Origin: Salinivirgaceae bacterium
Lineage (GTDB): Bacteria; Bacteroidota; Bacteroidia; Bacteroidales; Salinivirgaceae
Assembly: GCA_002869335.1 (NCBI GenBank)
Contig: PKTE01000364.1
Coordinates: 1-35,487, forward strand
DNA: 35,487 bases
Reading direction: 5' to 3'
Position numbers and translations under genes: made by a program. Numbering within the stretch: the stretch's first letter is position 1; every line of letters starts with the position of its first letter. The notes under the pieces are model-generated. The model was not told where the DNA came from. It worked only from the letters and a program-made list of their open reading frames with translations, and searched no databases. Below, one piece after another: positions 9,901-16,465 of this stretch.

Positions 9901-10320
9901 CCATTGTATATCATTAGGGAACTTACAGAGGAAGAAAAACAGGCTATAAAAGATGGTGATGAGTCAAAGTTGCCTAAACGACCAGTTTATGATGACACGC
10001 ATATTCTTCAGGAAATTAAAGCCGATAAAATGCCAATTGGAATTCATATAAAGAATCAACCTTTTGAAACAAAGGTAGTTCCAATTCAAAAAGGAATGCA
10101 GTTGTACACATTCTCAGATGGTTTTGTGGATCAGTTTGGAGGACCTAAAAGGCGCAAATTCATGTCAAAATCCTTTAAACACCTGCTTATGAAAATTTAC
10201 AAGAAACCAATGCAAGAGCAACGTCAAATTTTGGATGAAACTATTATAAAATGGATTGAGGAAGGAAATGAAATTCAAGTTGATGATATTATCGTGCTTG
10301 GAGTCAGAATTGTAAAATAG
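6958..10320 (+). CDS. Beta-propeller sensor with Y_Y_Y domain and SpoIIE/PP2C phosphatase output
   Basis: This 1120-residue protein is anchored in the inner membrane. A signal peptide (residues 1-19, ending SYSQ) precedes a periplasmic propeller of the two-component-regulator type (about 25-670, repeats such as GLLYVGNNDKGVLQYDG). A Y_Y_Y domain follows (about 682-760, with YSYMLEGYEDEWSPW), then one transmembrane helix (about 775-797) and a charged coiled coil (about 800-845). The cytoplasmic end is a PP2C/SpoIIE serine phosphatase (about 845-1117). Metal-binding positions look intact: SGDYYW (D884), ADCTGHGVPGAF (D901) and FSDGFVDQFGG (D1054). In hybrid sensors with the same front half the output is usually a histidine kinase with an AraC-type regulator; here it is a phosphatase, probably acting on a phosphorylated anti-sigma antagonist or similar partner (inference). 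No partner kinase or STAS gene lies next to it. Its own terminator follows. Confidence 0.85.
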   Translation: MKRLFIILALLIPLLSYSQVNKYGAPFYRYYGMEEYGGTEQNWAIVKDSRGLLYVGNNDKGVLQYDGKNWRQIPVSNNSIVRSLAADDNGVVYVGAVGEFGRLLPDERGFLTYKSLLHKLDSTYHKYITDIWKTYTSDSIIYFCAEKVICEYHKNKDTISTFKLPKYSFFSHLVDDQIYASHYYQGLSKHIQDTTFEFLDSVRLNKANVFVMDKLNDSVAVLGTVARGLFKLDLENFKLNDPDCIEASNYLKNNLLYQADITPDYSAFATLNGGVLVTKEMKPFEIYGEKNGLPKDERVAYVYADSSIKSPLWAALNNGIIRIDWHLPFRVMDERNGLSGHVSDIKRFNGKLYVATSSGLFVLNYDEKGPVFEQISRLEQQIWNLYIYTYPQTGKEVLLVGTIRGLYELNTKGQVSEVEKKVDGIEEGNEYYVYVIDVPNEEKPNEIVIGTRQGAKYLTVVDENHWKEKEVKFNSEVRTIAYGHGGYWFGTTYNGIAYKANDVDTVKFYGQKAGFKSLDQNFVSNVNGNIAVINSFGIYIYDSNSDKFEFDEKLGKIARETKMGISKMVKDHTHFYLNMYNKDHQKIRRINIDGNYTEHDTALFNRLPNVQFDVVYPDGDIIWLGSSKGLFVYVKSMDKGVPGKNFKTLIRSVSIQGDSILIGGAYEQMGQIVSAQPEQNLIRLSYSENDIEFEFAAPFFEREDEIVYSYMLEGYEDEWSPWSTKTEEDSNNLPAGDYTFKVKAKNIYGFESEEKAYSVNFSGDSIFGFRIMPPWYATIWAIIGYFILLVLLVRFIVQWRTRKLKLEKERLERIVEERTAEIMEKKDEIEKQRDEIAEKNQSITDSIHYASRIQQALLPSTQMFEENVPEHFVLFKPRDIVSGDYYWMTRIEQKVILVAADCTGHGVPGAFMSMLGMSFLNEIVNKNITTDAGEILNQLRAHVIDALKQEGDDVKAKDGMDLALYVIDRENGTINFAGANNPLYIIRELTEEEKQAIKDGDESKLPKRPVYDDTHILQEIKADKMPIGIHIKNQPFETKVVPIQKGMQLYTFSDGFVDQFGGPKRRKFMSKSFKHLLMKIYKKPMQEQRQILDETIIKWIEEGNEIQVDDIIVLGVRIVK

Positions 10321-10341
10321 AGATAAAAATAAATTATTGAG

Positions 10342-10373
10342 AGGGTTTAGCATTTGTTTGTTAAACCCTTTTT
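10342..10373 (+). terminator. Terminator after the propeller/PP2C gene
   Basis: Stem AGGGTTTA/TAAACCCT at 10342-10349 and 10362-10369 with a 12-nt loop, followed by TTTT. It separates the phosphatase gene from dnaK. Confidence 0.75.
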
Positions 10374-10469
10374 AGCATAACTAAATTTATGATGCGCAAT
10401 GACATTAGGGCAAAAGTTCATTAGTTATCTTGACACAATGACATAATTCTCAGCAAGAATCAAATCAAT

Positions 10470-10488
10470 AAATGCCAATATTGCATTT
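10470..10488. repeat. 19-bp imperfect palindrome upstream of dnaK
   Basis: AAATGCCAATATTGCATTT is a perfect inverted repeat apart from one extra C. It lies 20 bp upstream of the sigma-54-like -24 element and is followed by a T run. It could be an operator or a weak terminator-like hairpin. It does not match CIRCE. Confidence 0.45.
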
Positions 10489-10507
10489 TTTCATCTGTTT
10501 TTTTCAA

Positions 10508-10522
10508 TGGCACAATGCTTGA
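10508..10522 (+). promoter_or_regulatory. Sigma-54-like -24/-12 promoter candidate for dnaK
   Basis: TGGCACAATGCTTGA matches the sigma-54 consensus TGGCAC-N5-TTGC at every fixed position except the last C, which is A. Spacing from GG to G(C) is the required ten bases. It lies about 45 bp before the dnaK ATG, and no TAnnTTTG box was found in the interval, so this is the best promoter candidate by sequence. The loss of the -12 C keeps it uncertain. Confidence 0.45.
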
Positions 10523-10565
10523 AATTATTGTAGCAAACTAATTAAGAAATTAAAAAACATACAAT

Positions 10566-12473
10566 ATGAGTAAAGTAATTGGAATTGACTTAGGAACAAC
10601 TAACTCCTGTGTGGCTGTAATGGAAGGTAATGAGCCTGTTGTAATCCCTAATAGCGAGGGAAAACGGACAACTCCATCTATGGTTGCGTTTGTTGAAAAT
10701 GGTGAACGCAAAGTCGGAGATCCGGCTAAACGTCAGGCAATTACCAATGCAACAAAAACAATTGCATCCATTAAGCGATTCATGGGTGAGACGTATGATA
10801 ATGTTTCAAAAGAAGTAAAAAGAACTTCTTATGAAGTTGTAAAAGGTGACAATAACACACCTAGAGTAAAAATTGATGACAGAATGTATACACCACAGGA
10901 AATCTCAGCTATGGTACTTCAGAAAATGAAGAAAACCGCTGAAGATTATCTTGGACAGGAAGTAACAGAAGCTGTTATTACAGTACCTGCATATTTTAGC
11001 GATTCACAGCGTCAGGCCACAAAAGAAGCAGGTGAAATTGCAGGTCTTAAAGTACGTCGTATCATTAACGAGCCAACTGCAGCATCTTTAGCTTACGGAA
11101 TGGATAAGCGCGATAAAGACATGAAAATTGCGGTATTCGATCTTGGTGGTGGTACTTTTGATATCTCTATTCTTGAATTAGGTGATGGCGTATTCGAAGT
11201 TAAATCAACTAATGGTGATACTCACCTTGGTGGAGACGACTTTGATGAAGTTATTATCGATTGGTTAGCAGAAGAGTTTAAGAAAGACGAAGGTGCAGAT
11301 CTTACAAAAGATCCAATGGCTATGCAGCGCCTAAAAGAGGCAGCTGAAAAAGCTAAAGTTGAGTTATCAAGTTCAACAAGTACTGAAATCAACCTGCCAT
11401 ACATTATGCCTGTTGACGGAGTACCAAAACACCTTGTACGTTCTTTAAGCCGCTCAAAATTTGAGCAATTGTCAGACAAATTAATTCAGGCAACGTTAGA
11501 ACCTTGTAAAGCTGCCATGAAAGATGCTGGTTTATCAAATTCTGATATTGATGAAGTTATCTTGGTAGGTGGATCAACACGTATTCCTGCTATTCAGGAG
11601 GTTGTAAAGAACTTTTTCGGTAAAGAGCCATCAAAAGGTGTAAACCCTGATGAAGTTGTAGCTGTAGGAGCTGCTATTCAAGGTGGTGTACTTACAGGTG
11701 ATGTAAAAGATGTATTGCTTCTTGACGTAACTCCACTTTCATTGGGTATTGAAACAATGGGTGGCGTAATGACTAAACTAATTGAAGCTAATACAACCAT
11801 TCCAACTAAAAAGTCGGAAACATTCACAACAGCTGCCGATAACCAGCCTTCAGTAGAAATTCATGTATTACAAGGTGAGCGTTCAATGGCAAAAGACAAC
11901 AAATCTATAGGCCGTTTCCACCTAGATAATATACCACCAGCACCACGTGGAATTCCTCAAATTGAAGTAACATTCTATATTGATGCTAACGGTATTATGA
12001 ATGTAGCTGCCAAAGATAAAGGTACTGGTAAAGAGCAAAGTATTCGTATTGAAGCTTCTTCTGGTTTGAGTGACGACGAAATCAAGAAAATGAAGCAAGA
12101 GGCTGAGATGAATGCAGAAGAGGATAAAAAAGCCAAAGAAAAAATCGATAAAATCAATCAGGCTGATGCTACTATCTTCCAAACTGAAAAACAGTTGAAA
12201 GAGATAGGAGATAAAATTCCTGCCGATAAGAAAAAACCTATCGAAGATGCTTTGGAAAAACTAAAAGAAGCTCACAAAAATCAAGATGTTGAAGCAATTG
12301 ATGCTACTATCAATGAGTTGAATACAGTTTTCCAGGCTGCATCACAGGAGATTTATAATGCGCAGCAGCAACAACAAGCTCAGGGAGATCAACAACCTAC
12401 CGATGATCAAAAGAAAGATAAAAAAGGTGGCGACGATGAAGTAACTGATGTTGATTTCGAAGAAGTGAAATAA
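10566..12473 (+). CDS. dnaK: Molecular chaperone DnaK (Hsp70)
   Basis: DnaK is the ATP-dependent chaperone that binds exposed hydrophobic segments of unfolded proteins, working with DnaJ and GrpE in the cytoplasm. The protein has 635 residues, the usual length. The N-terminus [20 protein letters not shown] is the classical ATPase-domain phosphate-binding loop. [26 protein letters not shown] and [14 protein letters not shown] are the other nucleotide-domain signatures (to about residue 380). The substrate-binding domain follows (about 390-500, with [17 protein letters not shown]), then a helical lid and a Q-rich linker. The protein ends in DVDFEEVK, the C-terminal tail typical of bacterial DnaK. 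It stands alone: no dnaJ, grpE or hrcA is in the window. The promoter appears unusual (see 10508-10522), and a strong terminator follows. Confidence 0.98.
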   Translation: MSKVIGIDLGTTNSCVAVMEGNEPVVIPNSEGKRTTPSMVAFVENGERKVGDPAKRQAITNATKTIASIKRFMGETYDNVSKEVKRTSYEVVKGDNNTPRVKIDDRMYTPQEISAMVLQKMKKTAEDYLGQEVTEAVITVPAYFSDSQRQATKEAGEIAGLKVRRIINEPTAASLAYGMDKRDKDMKIAVFDLGGGTFDISILELGDGVFEVKSTNGDTHLGGDDFDEVIIDWLAEEFKKDEGADLTKDPMAMQRLKEAAEKAKVELSSSTSTEINLPYIMPVDGVPKHLVRSLSRSKFEQLSDKLIQATLEPCKAAMKDAGLSNSDIDEVILVGGSTRIPAIQEVVKNFFGKEPSKGVNPDEVVAVGAAIQGGVLTGDVKDVLLLDVTPLSLGIETMGGVMTKLIEANTTIPTKKSETFTTAADNQPSVEIHVLQGERSMAKDNKSIGRFHLDNIPPAPRGIPQIEVTFYIDANGIMNVAAKDKGTGKEQSIRIEASSGLSDDEIKKMKQEAEMNAEEDKKAKEKIDKINQADATIFQTEKQLKEIGDKIPADKKKPIEDALEKLKEAHKNQDVEAIDATINELNTVFQAASQEIYNAQQQQQAQGDQQPTDDQKKDKKGGDDEVTDVDFEEVK

Positions 12474-12490
12474 CACATTTTATATAGATT

Positions 12491-12524
12491 AAAAGGGTTG
12501 TCAGTTTCTGGCAACCCTTTTTTA
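12491..12524 (+). terminator. dnaK terminator
   Basis: A 14-bp stem (AAAAGGGTTGTCAG with CTGGCAACCCTTTT, one T-G pair) around a TTT loop, followed by T residues, 17 bp after the dnaK stop. Confidence 0.9.
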
Positions 12525-12564
12525 TTATCCTTATGAATATTAAATACTTAATAGTTCTTTATAT

Positions 12565-12775
12565 CTTAATGGTTCAAATTAATTCTTAACTTAATCTTGA
12601 TTACCCTTAATGTCTTAATGGTTCAAATTAATTTTTAATGTAACCTTAATTAGTCTTAATGTCTTAATGGTTCAATGCAATTCCTAAAGTAACCTTAATT
12701 AATCTTAATATCTTAATGGTTCAAAACAATTCCTAATGTAACGTCAATTAATCTTAATGTCTTAATACTTCAAAA
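12565..12775. repeat. 49-bp tandem repeat, four copies plus a partial
   Basis: Four head-to-tail units at 12565-12613, 12614-12662, 12663-12711 and 12712-12760, each exactly 49 bp and beginning CTTAATGGTTCAA. A fifth, broken unit (CTTAATACTTCAA) runs into an A tract, and a degenerate start (CTTAATAGTTC) sits at 12547. Most differences fall in the middle of the unit. Each unit contains several TTAAT hexamer-like elements and in-frame stop codons, and 49 is not a multiple of three, so it is non-coding. The other parts of the 404-bp dnaK-lpxK gap are the dnaK terminator, a weak hairpin at 12785-12835 and about 40 bp of leader. Confidence 0.9.
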
Positions 12776-12784
12776 AAAAAATCT

Positions 12785-12835
12785 CAAATCCCGAGCAATT
12801 CAAAAATAAAACAATAGCATTTCTCTTGGGATTTT
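12785..12835. other. Weak hairpin upstream of lpxK
   Basis: CAAATCCCGAG (12785-12795) can pair with CTTGGGATTTTG (12824-12835) with one G-T pair and one bulge across a 28-nt loop. There is no T tract, so it does not look like a terminator. It may be a chance pairing or a leader structure of lpxK. Confidence 0.25.
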
Positions 12836-12877
12836 GGCTGAATTTTCATTATTTTCGGCAAACCAAAAGGGTTACCT

Positions 12878-13969
12878 ATGTTCAGATGGCTGCTACTTCC
12901 ATTTTCATTAATATACAGCATCGTAGTATGGATGCGTAACAAAATGTTTGATCTTAATATTTTACTTTCGAAGGAATTTGACTTTCCTGTTATTGTAGTT
13001 GGTAACATTACAGTGGGCGGAACAGGCAAAACACCACATGTTGAGTATTTGGTTAAACTATTAAAAGACAAAAAAAAAGTAGCTGTTTTAAGTCGTGGCT
13101 ATAAACGTAAATCTAAAGGTTTTGTAGTGGCAAAAGAAACTGACAATGCCTCAGCTATTGGAGATGAGCCACGTCAAATCAAACGTAAATTTCCAGAAGT
13201 TGCGATGGCTGTAGAAGCTAATCGTGTGAAGGGAATACAAAAGTTAATGGAGGGTGCCGCAGGTTTTGATCCTGATGTAATTGTACTGGATGATGCTTAT
13301 CAACATCGCTACGTAAAACCGGGCTTGTCTATCTTATTAGTAGATTATAATAGACCTCTTGAGTCAGATTATATTCTACCTTATGGCCGCTTGCGCGAAA
13401 GTATGTATGAGAAGAAAAGAGCCAATATAGTTATTGTAACCAAAACACCTAGAGAACTAAAACCAATCGACAGGAGAATTATAGCAAAGGATATGAAGCT
13501 TTTTCCATATCAAAGTCTCTATTTTACGTTTTTGAAATATGGAGAGCTAACTTCTGTGTTTGGAACTAGTCAAGCTATTAAGCTGGAGGAATTAAAAGAA
13601 AAAGAGTATAAAGTATTGTTGGTTACAGGAATTGCCAATCCAGTGCCATTGAAAGAGCATTTGCAAAAGTATGTTAGTCAGATTGAGCATTTGCGATTCC
13701 CTGATCATCATAGTTACTTACAAAAAGATGTAAAGAAAATAAAGCAAGTATTTGATGGACTTTCATCCGAAAATAAAATTATAATTACTACGGAAAAAGA
13801 CGCTGTACGTATTTTTGATTCAAAAGCTTTTAAAGATGCAAATCTTCCTATTTGCTATTTGCCAATAGAGGTAGAATTTTTAGATGATGATAGAAAAGAC
13901 TTTGAACAAAAAATAACCTCTTTTATTACCAATAACCGACCACCCTCTATCCTAAATCGTGGGATTTAA
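12878..13969 (+). CDS. lpxK: Tetraacyldisaccharide 4'-kinase LpxK
   Basis: LpxK phosphorylates the 4' position of the lipid A disaccharide precursor at the cytoplasmic face of the inner membrane. The 363 residues are typical. The N-terminal hydrophobic helix (about residues 1-20, FRWLLLPFSLIYSIVVWMR) anchors it. The Walker A loop is GNITVGGTGKTPH (about 42-54), and the acidic VIVLDDAYQHR motif (about 134-144) is characteristic of the family. A PYGRLRE motif follows. The ATG at 12878 fits the family N-terminus; no Shine-Dalgarno or clear TAnnTTTG box precedes it. Its last 18 bp overlap the end of ribD on the opposite strand. No other lipid A gene is nearby. Confidence 0.95.
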   Translation: MFRWLLLPFSLIYSIVVWMRNKMFDLNILLSKEFDFPVIVVGNITVGGTGKTPHVEYLVKLLKDKKKVAVLSRGYKRKSKGFVVAKETDNASAIGDEPRQIKRKFPEVAMAVEANRVKGIQKLMEGAAGFDPDVIVLDDAYQHRYVKPGLSILLVDYNRPLESDYILPYGRLRESMYEKKRANIVIVTKTPRELKPIDRRIIAKDMKLFPYQSLYFTFLKYGELTSVFGTSQAIKLEELKEKEYKVLLVTGIANPVPLKEHLQKYVSQIEHLRFPDHHSYLQKDVKKIKQVFDGLSSENKIIITTEKDAVRIFDSKAFKDANLPICYLPIEVEFLDDDRKDFEQKITSFITNNRPPSILNRGI

Positions 13970-15031
13970 TGCTTGATCTCTAAAATAATAATGTAGTTTA
14001 GTTTCATCAATCATTTTGGAGTAATATGGTTTGCCTGGAATTTTAGGAGCTGCCACGCCGTTTTCTAAGTATATTGTACCAATGAATCTTCTGGCTTCAT
14101 CCCAAAAGCCTTCTTTGATAAAAGCATTCAGAACAAATGCACCACCCTCAACTATGATTGATTGTATATCTCTTTCATGTAAAATATCCATGACCTGCGC
14201 TATTATTGATTCGTCTGGGGCAACCTGAATATATTCTAGATTTTCCTTTTTGTCAGATTTTTCATAGTTAAAAACCAGCGTGAGTTGATTTGTATCTAAT
14301 AGGCTACTTGGACTTTGAACACTTAGGTCAGGATCGATTAAAATGCGCAGAGGGTCAGCGCCATACCATTCTCTCACATTGAGGTTGGGGTTGTCTAAAA
14401 TAGCAGTTCGTTGCCCAACCAGAATAGATTGCTCTTCAGCCCTCCATTTGTGCACCAAGTGTTTGCTCTGCTCATTCGTTAGCCACGCTGGTGTTCCTTT
14501 ACTTTTAATATTGCGAATTATATCTATAAAACCATCTTCGCTTTCTGCCCATTTGAGGATCACCCAAGGTCTCTTTTTTGTGTGAAAAGTGAAAAAACGC
14601 CTGTTTAAATACCAGGCCTCTTTTTCCAAAAGTCCATACTTTACTTTCCGATTTGCTTTTTCCAGTTTCTCAATTCCTTTGCCTGCCACTTTGGCATAAG
14701 GGTCTACATTACCAATAATGATTTGTGGAATTCTTTTTTCAATAATAAGGTCGCTACATGGAGGTGTTTTTCCGTAATGTGCACATGGCTCAAGGTTTAC
14801 ATATAATGTAGATTTTTCCAGTAGAGACTGATCTTTTACCGATGCAATGGCATTGACTTCTGCATGTGCTTCTCCATATTGATGATGATAACCTTCACCT
14901 ATAATTTTATTGTTGTGCGTAATTACACATCCAACCATAGGATTAGGAGCAGTATGACCCATTCCGTTTTGAGCCAATTGAAGGCAACGTCTCATCATTT
15001 TTTCATCAAACTCGGTAAATTTAAAACTCAT
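13952..15031 (-). CDS. ribD: Bifunctional riboflavin biosynthesis deaminase/reductase RibD
   Basis: RibD carries out deamination and then side-chain reduction of the pyrimidine intermediate of riboflavin synthesis. The protein has 359 residues. The N-terminal deaminase (about 6-150) has the zinc site H56-A-E58 with C83 and C92 in EPCAHYGKTPPC. The C-terminal reductase (about 155-355) carries WVILKWAESEDGFID and IIVEGGAFVLNAFI. It sits alone, apart from other rib genes, as is common in Bacteroidota. It is convergent with lpxK (18-bp overlap) and divergent from prmC, with which it appears to share a compact promoter region. The ATG at 15031 gives the expected N-terminus. Confidence 0.95.
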   Translation of the reverse strand: MSFKFTEFDEKMMRRCLQLAQNGMGHTAPNPMVGCVITHNNKIIGEGYHHQYGEAHAEVNAIASVKDQSLLEKSTLYVNLEPCAHYGKTPPCSDLIIEKRIPQIIIGNVDPYAKVAGKGIEKLEKANRKVKYGLLEKEAWYLNRRFFTFHTKKRPWVILKWAESEDGFIDIIRNIKSKGTPAWLTNEQSKHLVHKWRAEEQSILVGQRTAILDNPNLNVREWYGADPLRILIDPDLSVQSPSSLLDTNQLTLVFNYEKSDKKENLEYIQVAPDESIIAQVMDILHERDIQSIIVEGGAFVLNAFIKEGFWDEARRFIGTIYLENGVAAPKIPGKPYYSKMIDETKLHYYFRDQALNPTI

Positions 15032-15056
15032 TATATTGGTATTCGTTAAACTACTC

Positions 15057-15087
15057 TTGAGATTAATTATATTATTATATAGCTTTG
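15057..15087 (+). promoter_or_regulatory. Housekeeping promoter of prmC
   Basis: TTG at 15057-15059, 20 bp, then a perfect -7 box TAGCTTTG at 15080-15087. The ATG at 15108 follows about 15 bases after the predicted transcription start. Confidence 0.6.
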
Positions 15088-15122
15088 CAAAGTTAAATCA
15101 AATTTTAATGACCTACCGCCAA
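15088..15122 (-). promoter_or_regulatory. Housekeeping promoter of ribD
   Basis: On the minus strand a perfect -7 box TAACTTTG (15095 down to 15088) lies directly against the prmC -7 box on the other strand. A TTG at 15122-15120 is a possible -33 element, with a rather long 24-bp spacer. The two -7 boxes together form the palindrome TAGCTTTGCAAAGTTA. Confidence 0.45.
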
Positions 15123-15953
15123 TTATTTAAATCCTTTCAAAATGAACTAGCCGGAAAGTATGAGCCCGGAGAATTAAACTCCATGTTTTTTTTAGCATTA
15201 GATCATTATGCTTCGCTGAGTAAAATGGATTATTTTATGCAGGAGAATTATGAAGTTAAGGGTTCTGCAATTTTACAATTCGACAATCTTATAGCTCAGT
15301 TAAGTGTTTATACACCAATACAGTATGTATTGGGTGTGGCTTGGTTTAAAGACCATAAATACTTTGTAGATGAGAATGTTTTAGTGCCACGTTCAGAAAC
15401 AGAAGAGCTTATTCAGATAATACAACAAAAAAGACCTTCCGCAAAAACAATAATCGATATTGGTACTGGTTCTGGTTGTATTGCTATTGAGTTGGCTCTT
15501 ATATTTAAAAGCAAAGTTTTTGGCCTAGATATTTCTGAAAAAGCACTTAAAGTGGCAGAAAAAAATGCCGAAATACATAAAGCAAAAGTTGATTTTATTC
15601 ATCAGAGTATTCTTAATGAAAACCTTCATATTTCAGGGAAATTTGACATTATTATCAGTAATCCCCCTTACGTAATGGATTCTGAAAAAGCAATAATGCC
15701 TGAAAATGTAGTAAATTTTGAACCTAAAGAAGCTCTTTTCGTCCCTGATAACGATCCGTTGTTGTTTTACAAAGCAATACGTAACTTTGCCATAACTCAT
15801 GCTACAAAAGATGCATTAGTAGCTGTTGAAATCAATGAGCAATTGGGATTAGAGACAGCTGGTTTGTTTTCGGGCTCTTTCAAGAATGTTACTGTGCATA
15901 AGGATATTCATGGGAAAGACAGATTCGTAACAGCAATTTATGATGGAGAATAA
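15108..15953 (+). CDS. prmC: Peptide chain release factor N5-glutamine methyltransferase PrmC (HemK)
   Basis: PrmC methylates the glutamine of the GGQ motif in release factors, using S-adenosylmethionine; its likely substrate gene prfB lies about 500 bp downstream. The protein has 281 residues. VLVPRSETEE (about 92-100), the SAM loop IDIGTGSGCIAIELA (about 116-130) and the catalytic SNPPYV (NPPY at 185-188) are all present. The start at ATG 15108 (MTYRQLF) is preferred over an in-frame GTG-type start at 15036, because the extra residues would cross the promoter and do not resemble the family. It overlaps recX by 14 bp, so the two are likely co-translated. Confidence 0.93.
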   Translation: MTYRQLFKSFQNELAGKYEPGELNSMFFLALDHYASLSKMDYFMQENYEVKGSAILQFDNLIAQLSVYTPIQYVLGVAWFKDHKYFVDENVLVPRSETEELIQIIQQKRPSAKTIIDIGTGSGCIAIELALIFKSKVFGLDISEKALKVAEKNAEIHKAKVDFIHQSILNENLHISGKFDIIISNPPYVMDSEKAIMPENVVNFEPKEALFVPDNDPLLFYKAIRNFAITHATKDALVAVEINEQLGLETAGLFSGSFKNVTVHKDIHGKDRFVTAIYDGE

Positions 15954-16407
15954 ACAGTTCAAGCAATATTTATCAAAGGCAATGTATTGGTGCAGTAAAT
16001 CTGAAAAAGCTGTAGGTGATGTGCTGTTGAAATTGAAAGAGTGGGATGTGCCCGAATCTTACCACGAATCGATTATTGAAAAACTGAAAGAAGAAAACTT
16101 TCTTAATGATGAGCGATATGCAAATGCATTTGCAAATGATAAGTTTAAGTTCAATAAGTGGGGGAAAGGTAAAATAAAATATACATTACAAACCAAACAA
16201 GTAAGTGATGATGCCATTTGGACAGCCCTTAATCATATTGATAAAAATGAATATCGTGAGGTTGCTTTGCAGCTTATGAAAGATAAGATGAGGCAAACAA
16301 AAGAGCCTGATTTTTACAAATTAAAACAAAAGGTATATAGGTTTATGGCTTCCCGTGGTTTTGAGTCTGGAATGGTGTTTGATTTATGGGAAGAAATAGA
16401 GCATTGA
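15940..16407 (+). CDS. recX: Regulatory protein RecX
   Basis: RecX family proteins bind RecA filaments and modulate recombination and SOS activity. The 155 residues are helical with the repeated three-helix modules of the family: YWCSKSEKAVGDVLLKLKEW, then the YHESIIEKLKEENFLNDERYANAFANDK hallmark around residues 40-68, then KIKYTLQTKQVSDDAIWTAL. The start is either ATG 15940 or the adjacent ATG 15943. It overlaps the 3' end of prmC by 14 bp. The pairing with prmC rather than recA is notable but not unusual for the phylum as far as I know. Confidence 0.85.
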   Translation: MMENKQFKQYLSKAMYWCSKSEKAVGDVLLKLKEWDVPESYHESIIEKLKEENFLNDERYANAFANDKFKFNKWGKGKIKYTLQTKQVSDDAIWTALNHIDKNEYREVALQLMKDKMRQTKEPDFYKLKQKVYRFMASRGFESGMVFDLWEEIEH

Positions 16408-16420
16408 TCAATTATTGTTA

Positions 16421-16449
16421 TTGACACTAAATATGGATCATTATATTTG
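16421..16449 (+). promoter_or_regulatory. Promoter of prfB
   Basis: TTG at 16421-16423, 18 bp, then a perfect -7 box TATATTTG at 16442-16449. The prfB ATG at 16466 is 16 bp beyond the box, so the leader is about ten bases long. Confidence 0.55.
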
Positions 16450-16465
16450 TTAAAAAATAGAATAG

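Noticed and set aside
10374-10565. CIRCE/HrcA operator upstream of dnaK
   Set aside because: No TTAGCACTC-N9-GAGTGCTAA pattern or close variant is present.
12565-12775. CRISPR array
   Set aside because: Whole 49-bp units are repeated head to tail with drift spread through them; there is no alternation of constant repeats and unique spacers, and no cas gene is near.
12785-12835. Riboswitch in the lpxK leader
   Set aside because: Only a single imperfect stem with a large loop; no conserved riboswitch core could be recognised.
15036-15107. Upstream start for prmC
   Set aside because: The 24 extra hydrophobic residues cross the -7 boxes and do not match PrmC; ATG 15108 fits.
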